A DNA stretch of 64,000 bases from Epiperipatus broadwayi. Lineage: Eukaryota; Onychophora; Udeonychophora; Euonychophora; Peripatidae. The stretch spans positions 2,473,001 through 2,537,000 of the forward strand of contig JAQFVV010006305.1 of assembly GCA_028023455.1 (NCBI GenBank). Reading direction: 5' to 3'. Below the pieces are notes generated by a model. That model had not been told where the DNA came from and did not search any database. It saw only the letters and a program-made list of their open reading frames with translations. Position 1 is the first letter of the stretch; every line of letters starts with the position of its first letter. Made by a program: the position numbers and the translations under genes. Positions 48,466-61,182 of this stretch are shown in pieces.

Positions 48466-49914
48466 AAATATATATATATATTGTACTGTATTTGTTTTGA
48501 TACAAGTTTGCATTGGCAATTTAGAATTTTAAATTATCATATTCTCGAAAAGAAAATCATATTTTTCTTTTTAAATATCATCTGATTGTATTTTTTTTAG
48601 ACAACGTAGGTTATATATATATTAAGTTAAAAAGAAACAAAAAGATAAAGAGAACAATAAGACCTTACTTTAATTTTTGCTAAGGTAAGGATATAAATCT
48701 TTATTGCAAATTAATTAGCAGCATGTGAAAGCTAAAATCACAACATTCCATCGCCGTCATCAAAGATGGCCACCAAATAGGAAAAAGATGTATTTATGAA
48801 CAAAATTACTTTAATTTTGTCAAAGTTAAAAGGTGTCAACAGGATGTGCGTGGCTGACTAAAATCAGAGAGGCAGTATAATAAGCCAATACATCATGCAT
48901 CAGGAGTCTTAGATCCTTGTTTTCTAAAAAAAAAAAAACCAGTTTACTATAAAATTGATTTCCTGTGAAGTCATAAAAATTGTGCCAATCTACTCTCACC
49001 AGGGTACTGAATCATCGTAATATGTGGGAGTAGAGAAAGTTCATTTGCTGATGTTTCTTTCTTCATGAAGTCTTAAAATTCCAAGAGTGAAGCCATTGCC
49101 TACCTAAATCTTGAACCCCAGATTACCTACAAGCTGCGATAAGATAGTATAAGGATTTATCCCAGAACAACAAAAAACATGCATGATAATCTACACATTG
49201 TTATAAATTGAACAATTCAACTTATCGATAAAGAAATTTTATTTCATAATTTAAATGATCACTGTCTTGAACTATAAGGATAGCAAATGCTGTGTTACAT
49301 CAGACTATAAAAAAAGAATCTGAATCTTAGAAAACGGTAGTGTGTAATAGCCATTTGAATTTATTTGATTTTTATACTGCTATATTCTATTTAGTTTTTA
49401 AAATAATCATAATCATAACATAATAAATCATAGGGATATAACTTGCATTGTTGTCCATTTAAGTTTGTTATTAATAGGATAAAATTATTTAAATTCAACA
49501 ATTATTACTTTACCCAATAAATTGCCAATGCTGTATTAGAAAATACAATCCTCCGAGTGCAGCTAATAATTTTATAATAGTAACTAATAAATATAGAGGC
49601 TAGGCCAGTGGATTCTTGTACAGAATTTTGGCACTTTTTAAATAAATTAAAAGCTGATTCTGTCTTCAACTATTATTTAAGTTTAGTCATGTTAAGCAGG
49701 GTTCTGTGACCAGGAAAAATAATTGCGCTCGATAAAAATTACTTGACATATTTGAATGAGAGAATTAGAAAATTGAATGTAATTTGGTCATTGGAAACGA
49801 AGAATATAAATCGTATAAACCTTAAGCTACCAATAGATGGTACAATATATATATATAAATCACATATACATTCATTTTGCATTCAAGAAACTTTGAATGA
49901 TGTTTCAGTTAGAA
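48466..49914. other. ~1.45 kb insertion-like block between LINE copy 2 and its 5' flank
   Basis: It separates two parts that are contiguous in copy 1, so it is probably a later insertion. The portion 48690-49180 is GC-richer (CCATCGCCGTCATCAAAGA, GGATGTGCGTGGCTGAC). It contains a weak inverted pair, TCTACTCTCACCA and TGTGGGAGTAGA. No ORF or known element is seen. Confidence 0.5.
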
Positions 49915-50150
49915 ACTATTAGGTGGCCGAAAAGAAAGACCATGGTGTTTCTTGATCAGAAAGTCAGAGGTAATGGTGAGCAATCCACCCATATTTGATT
50001 ATCATTTGAATAATCATATAGTAATAACAGCTGCAATGATAAGAATGGAGTGGACATTAGAAACTTGCCTGCTTGCTTTCTTTAAACTGTCAAAGATGAA
50101 TCAAAGTTTCTCTTTCACTTAATAGCAAACTTGTTTTTGCATCCATATAT
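49915..50150 (-). repeat. putative LINE 5' UTR, copy 2
   Basis: Homologous to 40975-41265, sharing AGAAAGACCAT(A/G)GTGTTT, CAGAGGTAA, TGCAATGA(C/T)AAGAAT, GGAGTGGACATTAG and GAATCAAAG in the same order. A minus-strand frame of 64 codons (50115-50309) partly overlaps but is not recognised. Confidence 0.6.
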
Positions 50151-50787
50151 ATATAATAAAGTATTTAATTTTACTACCATTCTTGATTTTAAAGACAATT
50201 TTATACATAAATCTTGTTGATCTCTCCAGTTAAGTATTCTTTCATTTTTAAAAAAATTGCATATATTAAGCAAATCTCTAAAATATTCACGTCTTTTCAT
50301 TTTTGACAATGCAGTTTTATTTTATACATCTGAAAAAGACTGCTAGGTAATCAAAGCTCTCAGATAATTTAATAAAAATCATTGGGAAAAATACAAAAAT
50401 GTGAATTTTTTTTAGAGATTTATTTATTATTTAATCTATCTCCGTCAAGTCCTAAATATTTAATTGTTGCCTAGTAATATTGTTGTTGATGTATACTTTG
50501 ACTTACTTATTGATGGACTTAATTCTAAAGTTTCACAAATTGATTTCTGACTATAGAAATTAAAACATTTCACTTTGGATATCAATGTAGAATGCTGTGA
50601 TCAGTACATACTTTAATGTTTGAAGACCACATGACTTTCCAAGCAAGTGACTATAAGATTATGATTTTTATTATTGACATATCTTAAGTGAGATCTTGTA
50701 TATAAAGATTTATGTATTTTAAATTTAGTTGTAATTTAATTAACCTCAATTCATGCATATATATTATAATGATTCGGAAAAAAAGGG

Positions 50788-50869
50788 GACTTAACGTAAT
50801 CTGCACTACAAGGGCGCCATCTAGGCATTTGAACCTAGAAAATTTATAAAGTAGGCAGATACGTAAGTC
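50788..50869 (-). repeat. 82 bp hairpin with tRNA T-arm-like core
   Basis: Outer arms GACTTAACGTAATCTGC (50788-50804) and GCAGATACGTAAGTC (about 50855-50869) are inverted repeats. In the middle, CTAGG and CCTAG form a 5 bp stem around a loop that on the minus strand reads TTCAAATG, so GGTTCAAATGCC (50824-50835) looks like a pol III B box or T-arm. The layout suggests a tRNA-derived or tRNA-like element, but a full cloverleaf is not apparent. Confidence 0.5.
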
Positions 50870-51169
50870 AAAAAAAATTATTTATTTTATATTGGTTGAT
50901 TCCGGTCGTTAACCCATTGTCACTAGCTCAATGGAACAGCAGAGATTTATATTTCATAAATTCTTATCTAAGAATAATTTTTAAAAAAAGAATAAAATAA
51001 GCCACTGCCAGTATTTAACATACAAACATTTATTTACGCACATATATATAAAATTTAACATTATTATTTTAGCATGTTTACTTTAACATTTAACATTATT
51101 TTTAACTTTTATTTTAGATTTTAATTTACATTTTAATTTTTATACTATTATAAGTTCACACAGATGGGT
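50870..51169. other. AT-rich spacer
   Basis: Nothing recognised apart from GATTCCGGTCGTTAACCC near 50906, which may belong to the neighbouring mosaic of elements. Confidence 0.4.
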
Positions 51170-52005
51170 TTATAAAAGTTTGTTTTAAAATGTTGAGTAT
51201 AGATCGGTTACATAGATTACACGGTTAAAAAAACATTTCAAAATAAACATAAACGATCAAAATACAAAGTCATTGATACCGTCAATTGCATAGGGAATAC
51301 AAGAAACCCAATGGTATTCATCATAAGATACCGCAGAGACACCAATAACTTAAAAGACATCCGAATAAATACATTTTAGATACTCACCGTAAGGTATCAT
51401 TATTTACCGAATGTCTATATATTTTGATCAAATATGAAAACCAAAAACATAATTAACCGATAACGAATCCATGCAACGTCCATACCCAACTTAAATTTAA
51501 TGCATTTTTATTTAGAGTGTCGAGTATGAATAGACTACATAGATTTGCATTTGAAAGAAAATATTCTATCCTTATTTAACCTTAGGCCAAAAGTTCGCAG
51601 TCAAACCAACATCAATTCATCTGATATATCGATGCCTTCAATGTAATACGAAATATGGCAGCACAAAAGGTTAAGAGAAGAAATTGCCTCTCATCAGATA
51701 GGAATACTACATCTATCTGACAAGAAGAGCAATAAAAAAAAACTCCATAGGAAAGGACTGCGGTCATTTTGCCGACTTACGAATCGCATTCCATAGGCCA
51801 AAAAAGAAGTGTGCGGCGTATAAAGCGATTCTGCCCGTAGCGAATCTCGTACTACATCTACTAATTACACCAATATATCCAATCCATTGACCTAATTTAA
51901 CTATGAAACAAATAACCTAAGATTACCCTCCCCTAATATAACTTTACAAATCTATATAGCCATTCACGCCCGACTTAAGTTTAACATTTATATAATTTAA
52001 TTTAT
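51170..52005. repeat. diverged direct duplication, unit of ~340 and ~480 bp
   Basis: Unit 1 (about 51190-51515) and unit 2 (about 51520-52005) share starts ((T/C)GAGTATAGATCGGTTACATAGATT against CGAGTATGAATAGACTACATAGATT) and ends (CCATACCCAACTTAAATTTAA against CATTCACGCCCGACTTAAGTTTAA). An ATGAAA-rich block about 60-70 bp before the end is also shared. Unit 2 has extra internal sequence with CGGTC, GCGGCGTATAAAGCG and CTGCCCGTAGCG. Base composition and CG content differ from the flanks. No ORF is seen. Confidence 0.55.
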
Positions 52006-52625
52006 CGCAAAACAAAAATCATAAATAAAACTTAAAGAACAAAAAAAAATAAATGGAAATGATTTTTTTTTAAAAAAAAATACATCAAATAAAATTATAA
52101 CTAATTAATAAATAATTTAGTTTGGTCAGATAGGAATCTATTTCTATTTTTTTTTAAATACAGGGAAAGTTTATATTTTAAAGTTCTTAATGTTTTCAAA
52201 TGTTCATTAATTATATATTTCTTACTGTTTTGAAAAATGTCCGTAGTCTCTGATTTTTTTGTAATGGAAGGTGTTAATTCCCACGAAGTCATAAGGAGAT
52301 CGGTGTGCAGTTAACCGTTGGTCCTTTATGGTTGATGGTATTCTTCCGGGCCTTGATGTCCTGTGGTCCGCAATATTGGAAAACGATGTTTCATTTTTTT
52401 GAACAACTGAAGGAATTGAAAGTGCGTCTTTCAATCCCTTCTCCTCCAACCCTCTCCAACTTAACACATATCTGTCATCTTGTAATAACTAACTAATAAT
52501 TTCCAAACTTTTCCTTTTATATTAATTTTAAGGATTCAATTGACATTACGTCATCGATGTGATGGTCCTTTCGCTGAGGTCCGATTCCATTGTTTTTCTC
52601 TCCTATCTGACCGTTGCTTATACAT
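52006..52625. other. unidentified GC-richer segment with overlapping short ORFs
   Basis: The part 52230-52620 is much less AT-rich than its surroundings. On the minus strand a frame of 81 codons (52222-52467) contains VVQKNETSFSNIADHRTSRP and DQRLTAHRSPYDFVGINTF; on the plus strand a 63-codon frame overlaps it. I recognise neither. It may be the continuation of the 51.2-52.0 kb element. Confidence 0.4.
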
Positions 52626-53168
52626 TTAAATGCCCAAGGCTAGTTTACATTTAACTAATTAAAACAATCATTTCCATTTCTGATTAATTAATGTGTTTTT
52701 CAAAATTAAAGATATATTTTTATCTCTAAATCTTTTTAAGTTTTTGCTTTTAAAATATTTTTTCTATTTTTAATAAAGTTTTATTTTAGTAATTTTTTTT
52801 CATCTGTGCGATTTTATATATATATATGAGTTTAGTATAGAATTTTATTTTTCAATTTTTAATTCTTAAAAAGGAAGTTTTATTTGCGAACTTTTATTCT
52901 TTTGATGTTTACTAATAAAAAAAACAATGTAGCGTCGTCTGTGCCCGTTACAATATATATCTTCATTTATACATATATTATATTGCATTATTTATATCTT
53001 ATTATTCTAATAAATAACATTGCTAATGTTAAAATTAAGTATAGTATTATATTTTTTAGATTAGCATATTTATTGTAATTTGGAACAATTCTGCTCACAA
53101 TAATGTTAGAGCAGATTTCAGAATAGATTCTCAGTTGAATAAAACAGCAATATACTGCTATTAACCTA

Positions 53169-53236
53169 TGACATTTAGCTCATTGGTAAAGTGTTGAACT
53201 CAATAGTTAACGTTTCTGAATCGAATCTCAGCCACT
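53169..53236 (+). repeat. tRNA-like sequence, pseudo-tRNA or SINE head
   Basis: An A box (TAGCTCATTGGTAAAG, 53176-53191) and a B box (GAATCGAATCTC, 53218-53229) lie at tRNA spacing, with a GTTGA/TTAAC anticodon-like stem between them. The acceptor ends (TGACA and CCACTT) do not pair well, so a working tRNA gene is unlikely. What follows (AAAATAAAAATCACTGAATG, then TTTGGTTTCCGG) could be a SINE body. Confidence 0.6.
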
Positions 53237-54239
53237 TAAAATAAAAATCACTGAATGTAATTTGGTTTCCGGTTTTTTTTATGTAGGTGCTCAAATATCA
53301 CATGGACTCTGAAGCAGTAACCATGCAATTATTTAATTAAATTGCCATTGTCTAATTAACTAAACATTAACAAAAATTATTATAATTTTTATAATAGTAT
53401 AATTTTTATAATACATTTGTAATACAATCAATATGTTAATTCAAGAAATATGTAATTTATAACTTGCAGATCTTTGTCCAAACACGAAAGAATAAATTTT
53501 AATATATAGTTTAACCTTTTTTTAAAATTAAATATATTTATTTTATCAATTTTGTTTTGATAGTTTTAATATTAAATGTCATATTTAATATTTGGAAATT
53601 AAATATGTATAAAAAGTTTTTATTTCCTTCAATCTAGTGCTTTATTATCCTAGGATTTAATGTTTGTATTAAATCCTGATATATATATTGTTGATAATAA
53701 CTACTGTAAGATTAAATTCAATCCTACTTACATTCTTATCTGTTCACTGTGTCAAAATCTTCATTCTGTCTAATAAGAGATTTTTAAACTTTAGCACTAC
53801 GACTATATTGTCAGGTTTAATTAAATCTTTCAAAACGAGCAACTTAACTGCTCTAAGATTATTTTCTTTACATCTAAAGATTAGCAGCTACGTTCCCATT
53901 ATCTGGCTTATATTTTTGAAGCATTAAAATTTACATTAATGGTATCATTGACAATTTTATTTATTTACTTTTAAGATTGTATTAAGATCGTCAATACAGA
54001 AACATTTTTCTTTATAATTAAATTGATATTAGTTTTGTGAGATAGTAAACATTTTTTATTTACTAAAAATGATTATTTTTAAGTTGCTATGGAGAAAGTT
54101 TAAAAAGAATTATTTTTTTAAATAACTTATATCACTAATTCATACATATAAATCTTTTATTTACGTCAAACATATTTACAATAGATTTCTTTCTCGATAC
54201 ACAGTTTAATCTTTAAATCGTTTATTCCATTGAAGAATT

Positions 54240-55335
54240 CATCTCTAATTGAGATCTTTAGCCAAGGTTATATGCCTGTATCATACGTAATCAGTTTATT
54301 TAATAAAGAAAGGGCCTTATTAAGTGTTTTGTCTGGAATATAACTTTGTTAGATTATGAAAAGTAAAGAGAAAAGATTGAATTTGGAGGACAATAGGAAA
54401 TTTGTTATAAAGATAAGACCAATTCTCTACACTATTTTAGAGCCATCTACTGTAAGCCTGAGCATTTATTGGACACTAGATAGAACAATGCTATAATATT
54501 CATATTTGAAGATAAGCTTCTGAGTTTTGCCTTTGTCAGTGAAGTCTTATACTTAACACTAATGCACTTAAGCATCTAGCAACCAGTTTTTACCTTTTTA
54601 TACTATTTAAGGTAATAAAATGAAAGGAAACTGAAAGTTCAAGCCAATTCATCTGACATCAGATCAATTTCTATATATATATTAGAGACCTTAGTTCTAC
54701 GTTGTATGTCCTTTCTACCCTTTAGTTAATAAGATTAATCTCAATAGGTTTTGAGAGTCCTTTCTTAACTTCCTCAAAAGTAATACTCTTATTTCTAGTC
54801 CAAATCTATCTACTGTCACCCTGAGTAATATCACTCCAGGCCAAATTGTGTAGCTATAATATTTACATTTCTAAACCTGTATTATGCTTTTATCAATAAA
54901 CATTTGCCGAAACTAATGCACTTATGCATCTAGTATTTCATCTTTTACTTCTTTAAGCTATTGAAAGCTAATAGCTTGACTTAAAAAAAAAATCTAAAGT
55001 TTTGAGCTCAAGGCAACTCACTTAGTTTATATACATCCGACTTTAGGTCAATTTCTAGGTACTTTAAAGACTTATGTTTTATGCCAACTGAAAGTTCCTT
55101 TTACTCTTTGGCTAATAATATTAATATTGAATACAGTATCATATGATTTTTTTCACCTTACTTATATGCTATCTGGAATAGTTCTTTTGACTCTATTTCA
55201 CAAATTTTTTACTATAAGCTTGAGTAATCACCGAACGTTAAGAAATGTAGTGTTATAATGTCCACATCTCCAGACTAGTTTGTGGTTTTTGGTTTGGTCA
55301 ATGAGGATGAAACTTTAAAGTTTATTTTTGATTTC
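54240..55335. repeat. three diverged tandem units of ~360-400 bp
   Basis: The landmark T(C/T)TACTGTAAGCCTGAG recurs at 54446, 54809 (TCTACTGTCACCCTGAG) and 55208 (TTTACTATAAGCTTGAG). After each follow an ATTGGACACT- or CCGAACGTTAA-type block, GCTATAATATTCA- or GTTATAATGTCCA-type sequence and an oligo-T/GTTTTTGG segment. Units 1 and 2 also share ACTAATGCACTTA(A/T)GCATCTAG, and all share a CTTTTAC(C/T) stretch. Boundaries and orientation of the founder are unclear. Confidence 0.65.
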
Positions 55336-56475
55336 TAGATTATTAGCTTAACTGAAACACAAGTAATACAAAGTGATTGTTAGATGCATAGTTTCATTAG
55401 CTTTAGCTATAAATTCTTACTAATGAAAGCAAAAACCCAGAAATTGTTCTGGGGCTACAAATATTATATCACCATATTATCTTGTATTTATTGATTATTC
55501 AGACATTATAGTAGAAGGCGGAGAAGTAAGTTGACGAAAACTGCATTTGTAAATATATGTCATCTAATGTTGTTGTAGATATTAGAAAGTTAAAGATAAT
55601 TATGTAGAAATGTTGAAAAAGTAAATTAACAAAAATTCTTGTTAAGGTTATGAAGAAAATGTTATTAAGTACATACTTAGTGAGAAAGAAATTATGATAA
55701 AACATATTGTAACTCAAAGAGGTATCAAAAAAGTTACAACATATGAAAGAAATTGATTTACTTGAAGAATAAAGGAGTGAAAAAAGAAATAGAACTGTCT
55801 TGGTGTTTGCAGATAACTAGTGGCAATCATACTTCAGTTTATCTGTAGAAGTATGATTGCTTTCCCATGAGTATTAGAGGTTGCATCATATAAGAATAAT
55901 TAATTTTCTGTTTATTACAGTTAGTACATCTGAATCAACTTAGATTATCCCATTATCTTTATCTTGAAGAATAGTTAATACCCATTTACTAGACACTGTT
56001 AGACAATTAGTTAATACAGCTTTGGGCCATCAACCTAAAAGAAAAATTCTAAGACTATTAGTGATTTGGAAAAAATTTCAATGTTTAATATGGAAAATAA
56101 TCTAGCTACTATGTGACAGAAATTTTTATCGCAATGTGTAGAATAAAATTTTACAATGCATGTATAATGGTGATCATGTTTGACTCACTTATTGTTGATC
56201 ACAATGAGTAAAAAGATAAGTTATATATTTTAATTATATTTGCATATACTTGATAAATGAATGCACTGATATTTATAAGATGACAATACATAAGTGATTC
56301 ACAAATAGCTAAACAGATTTATATATACTGTATAAGATTGTGTTTAAATTTTCATTTTTTTTCAAAAGGAAATTTTTATACATTATAATTTTGCTTATTA
56401 TATACTTTCTTTCTTTGTGAAATTTTGAAATTATAATTAAAAATAACAATAAATTATAACAAAACATATTATAAT
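55336..56475. other. AT-rich DNA, nothing recognised
   Basis: No exon or element. A short perfect inverted repeat lies at about 55826-55862 (AATCATACTTC and GAAGTATGATT). Confidence 0.45.
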
Positions 56476-56940
56476 TAATGTGGTACTGAAAACTCCCAGT
56501 GAGCTATATGCAAGCTGTTTACTGACATTAGTTTGCATATATCTTGCTGGGGTTTTTCAGTATTTCTGCATTAACTTATCTAAATTTAAGCTATCAAAAA
56601 GTTGTAATCACATCTATTAACCAAAGATTAATTTGATAATTAAAGATTGTTAAATATGAGGCTAAGCCTTTTTCTTTGATTACTTCTAGTTATTTCAGAA
56701 TAGCTCATAGTTGTCATGAAATTGTGTTAGTATATATCAATCACACTTTGCTTATTAACACATTAGTAAATGGTATGTTTATATATGATCAAAGCTAAAG
56801 TAAAGGTGGTTTCATGTTTTGGGGGGCTCATTCTATACATATGTTTACTGACAGTTAATTTGCATATTGCTTACTGGGGTTTTCAGTACTTCTGTATTAA
56901 TTTCATCTGTATTCGAGTTATCAAAAAATTATATTGACAA
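56476..56940. repeat. palindromic repeat and a half copy
   Basis: TAATGTGGTACTGAAAACTC through GCTATATGCAA (56476-56512) is inverted at 56532-56573 (TTTGCATATATC through TTTTTCAGTATT). The right half, including its continuation (TGTTTACTGACA and TTAATTTGCATAT through CAGTACTTCTGTATTAA), recurs at 56842-56940 in the same orientation. A small foldback element and a solo half-element are likely. Confidence 0.7.
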
Positions 56941-59782
56941 AATATATAAAAACATAAAATTAGTCTTATTTAAAAAAAATACAGTTATTATTTTTGAATT
57001 GCTCTTGTGAATTGTAGTGTCACATCAGAATATTTTCACACTGCTGATTTTGTGCCATATATGTAATCTCATTACATGACTTTTTATTTTTCCATGTTTC
57101 TAGACTTTCATTTATAATTAATTAAAGTTATTGTAGACATATCTTTGTAATAGCATCACATGATATTCAATCTAGAACTTCTGTAATTTTTTTGAATTTC
57201 TTTATGCAAACTATGCATGGTACTCTCAACTTCTAATCTTTACTGGGATGATTTTATTTCCTTTTTTTAAAATTTTATATTACTCTTGTTGCAGCTCTGC
57301 TTGCTACAAATGTTTATAACTTTTCAATTACTCAATGATTCATTTTTAAAACTTTCATATTCATAAAGACTACATTTAACATTATTCTAAAATTTTGTTA
57401 TAATTTTTAAATAGACCATTTTTATTATCTGCAAAATGTTAAACATAACTTCTAGCCATATTTATTTTATTTTTCAATATCTTTTTCACCTTCATTTCAA
57501 ATAATAAAATTTTCTGGGTAGCATTTATCCATTGTTTCAAGTATTTGACTATCAATTTTAAATGATATGACAAGTTAATTAAAATTAATTGTTAGAACCT
57601 ATTACTTCTGTCTTATTTTCTTTACTCTATGATCAGTTTTTAAGCAAGAAACATGCATTATCAAGTTCATAAAATTATCAATGAAAAGCTCTGTCATTTA
57701 TATAGTCTAGCTTTTTAGACCATTATCTATAAACCCTTGAATAACTTTCACATTGTTCATGCTTCTACATATTAAGGGTAAAGTTAATGATCATTGGAAT
57801 AAAGGTCAATTTATATTCTAATTGCAGTTTTTATTTTTATAGTCAACACATTCATTCTCATATGCCCAACTCATTAAGCCAATGATTATTAATCAGACTA
57901 AGAATAATTAAATATCCATTGAATGGGCTATTTGAGTTGTCTATGTGATATATATCTGGGGAAAAAATATTAAGCCAATAAACATCACATGATCACTACT
58001 AGATGGGGATTTTATGCACACGCCTTCTGGTATCCATTGATTACTCTGGTTCACACTAAGTGGCAATACTGTATGGAGAGTTTTTCCAGTTTTTAAAAAA
58101 AATCTTCTTTGGTATTTAAAACATTTCAAGAGTCATGTAAGCAAATTTTAATTTTAGGTTATAGGATGACTGTAAATGTATTAACCACTATGCTTATTCT
58201 CTATATATTGTCAGTTTCAATCCTAAAAATAGATAAAAATAAGCAGTTGATCACCCTCTTGTTTTATTTCTAAATGTTGTATAGCATTTTATGATTCTTC
58301 AATTTATATATGTAGTTATCATGGATTGTTTTGTTGTTTCTAATATAAATCTATTAATTTTTTAAATAAAGATCGTCTTAAAATAAATAAATGAAGAGGT
58401 TATTTTTTAATTTTTTTCTTTTATGTGAAAAACCATTGAAAGCTTTACTACTTGGCAAACAGAAGGCCTGATAAATACAAACTTTTTTACTGTACCTCTA
58501 TAAAAGGTTGTTAGAAGTTTTGCTATCCGTGGAATATTTTAAGACTGTTTTATTATGTGTAATAAAAGTTTTATATTTTTTTATATAATTCTATCATAAT
58601 TATTAAAAAAATTTGATCATAACTTTTTTTCTCTATGCATTAAGTTCAAGACCATAGCAATTTCTCATTACTGTTGCCAGTCTTCTGTTATATAATTTAT
58701 CATAAAATAAGAAAAATATTTACAGAATAACATAGATCTACATAAAAGTTTAAGACATCTGCACATTGGATATTACTCTAATCTGATCTCATCAATAATA
58801 ATTTAAGTTAATCATCACTCAAAAATCATATTAAACAAGCATTTCCATAATAAAAGCTAATAGCATCTGTTAACTACATCTCAGCCTTATTTTCAAATGC
58901 TGTTTCAGTTAAATTTAATCAATTCATGGATTTAATTAGAAATAAGCTAGCTAGAAGCTTAAAGAAGCAATTATTGTCCATCACATACATAGATCAACAT
59001 ATAATGACTTAATGTTGACACTAGAAGACTGAATGGGTCAATGATAAAATTACATTTTATCTTAAACTGATTTTCAAAATCATAGAATTATTGCTCTGTG
59101 TAGATTTTCTGGAAGCGGTATAAAAGATATATCTGTTATATTTAGCACTAAATACTCATACAGCAACATTTTTGCAAGTTTGGGAAAATGTATATGAATT
59201 TGAAAGAATAGTTAAATATTTTGATGTCACTCTTTTGTGTATGTGTAAAAGGTTTTTTTTTTCAGTTTTGAAATTCTTTTTTTTTTTTTAAGATTAATCA
59301 GATATATATATATATTGATATTTTCATATAGTCAACTTTAAATTGAGATATATAGATTCATCTTCAGATTCATTTTTCTACATTTTCATAAAAATTGGAA
59401 CTTTGCTGAATGAAAACTAATGATTCAACTGAAAGGTCATTAAAAAAGTTTTTGAAAATTATAAGTTTTTTTTTCATATTTCAAAATAATAATAATAAAA
59501 AGAGATAACAATTTTATATTTAAATGGCTTCAATTTTTTCCCTAAGTTGGTAGATAAAAGTTTTAAATCTTTTTATTTTTGCTATAACTTTTTTTTTTTT
59601 TAATAATGAAAATTTATATTTTTCTTTTTTTTCCAGCAGTGATTATAAAGTAATAAGTATTTTATATAATCAGTTTCTTAGGAGATCAAATGATATTTTT
59701 TCAAAATTTTCCTCATCTGAGAAATTATTTAGAAAACTAACATTCGAATTCCTATTTTCATCACCTTAATAAACTGGGCTAG
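56941..59782. other. AT-rich DNA, nothing recognised
   Basis: No exon, RNA gene or second-copy repeat was seen. TA and T runs dominate. Confidence 0.5.
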
Positions 59783-60397
59783 TCAATTATATAAAAAAAA
59801 CCATTGTTACAAATACCTTGGTCAGATTATTAATACAGATGGAAATATAATGGATGAAATTAATTATAGAGTAAACTTGGTTGGAGTGCTTTTGGTAGAA
59901 ATAACTTGATACTAAAAGGAAATATGCCTATGTGTTTGAAAAGAAAGGTTTTTAATAAATGTGTTTTGCCAGTTCTTACTTATGGATTTGAGACTTGGAC
60001 ACTTAATAGAAGAGCAATACAGAGACTTCAGACCACTCAAAGAAATATGGAGAGATGCATGTTGGGAGTAACAAGAAGGGATCAAAAACACAATGTATGG
60101 GTAAGAGAATAAACAGGTGTTACTGACCTCATTGAAAAAATTAAAAGACTGAAGTGGAGTTGGGCTGGACATATTATTAGAAGAGATGATAATAGATGGA
60201 CAATTGAAATTTTAAACTGGATTCCAAGGGATTGTAAAAGACCCAGAAAGAGACCACATGTGAGATGGATGGATGAAATAAGAAAGTGTGCAGGGGTGAT
60301 GTGGAGAAGAGAAGCTCAAGATAGGAAAATATGGATTGAACTTGGAGAGACCTTCATCCTGCAGTGGATTGATAATGGTTGATGATGATGATGATAG
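59783..60397 (+). mobile_element. 5'-truncated RTE-clade LINE, copy 3
   Basis: Only the C-terminal part remains: KYLGQIINTDGN, a frameshift, FNKCVLPVLTYGFETWTLN, MERCMLGVTRRDQ, one TAA, then LKWSWAGHIIRRDDNRWTI, EILNWIPRD and a final AQDRKIWIELGETFILQW, IDNG before the stop. This order is typical of RTE reverse transcriptases downstream of the catalytic core. The 3' end is GATTGATAATGGTTGATGATGATGATGATAG, a clean short-repeat tail. It is better preserved than copies 1 and 2 and lies on the opposite strand. 5' truncation is the normal outcome of incomplete target-primed reverse transcription. Confidence 0.9.
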
Positions 60398-61079
60398 ATC
60401 TAAATGATTTACTGCAATCTATTTTACACAATTATTAATATAGTTGTTGTATGTATGACCAGTGCAATTTATACTATTTCAATGTTTTTATATTTTATAG
60501 AAAACATTTTGAAATTGTCTTTATTGTCATCATAAATCATGCATTTAACTGTTCAAAAATGTATAATTATTTTTGTTTCACCACCATTTCTTTTTCTAAA
60601 TGGTAGAGCTAATACAAACTTGCTTTCCAATATACTTTAATGTTATTTTCATTTTGAAGATACTTTGTTATACTGGATTCAGATTTTTCCTGTAATTCAA
60701 ATATATTAATAGAATAAACTGAAGATCATAGATATCGATAAATTAAACTTGATAGCTAAAATAGTCTAATGTCAGTCTTATATTCTGGATCTCTCTAATT
60801 GTAACATGTACATTGGTCTACAAGGCATAAAAGTAATATACTAATTTCAATATTTTGAACAGAGTTTTTATAAAAATTTTAAAGAAAATGTTTATTATGC
60901 TTGTCAATTTAAATTAGGGAAATAAGGGTCATTTTATACTTCTAACCTTTCTAATAATGGGAAGTCAACTATTATTTGACAGACATTTAATGAGTTTTTC
61001 AATGTGCAATTGCATAACCCTGGTCACACCTATTAAGAAAATTTAGCCTGTTATGGTTTGTTCATCAATCACATTAAAG
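60398..61079. other. AT-rich DNA, nothing recognised
   Basis: No feature found. Confidence 0.5.
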
Positions 61080-61182
61080 TTAATAGTATATATAAGCGTT
61101 TTAATATGCTGAAGAAGAAGCTGTCAGTAGTAACAAAAACAATTAAATTAAATTAATCTAGGCCTAGTACTTTCGAGGTTTC
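61080..61182 (+). repeat. dispersed ~100 bp repeat, copy 2
   Basis: Partner of 3401-3501. It carries TTAATAGTATATATAAGCG, TTTTAATATGCTGAAGAAG, AAGCTGTCAGTAGTAACAA and GTACTTTCGAGGTTTCCCCC. It appears the better-preserved copy, and the CCCCC end may be the element terminus. Confidence 0.6.

Noticed and set aside
51170-52005. LTR retrotransposon with long terminal repeats
   Set aside because: The repeats are adjacent and of unequal length, with no gag or pol sequence between them and no clear primer-binding site.
53169-53236. Functional tRNA gene
   Set aside because: Acceptor and T stems have several mismatches; better explained as a pseudo-tRNA or SINE head.
59912-60172. 86-codon minus-strand ORF
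   Set aside because: It is the antisense shadow of the RTE LINE C-terminal domain encoded on the plus strand.
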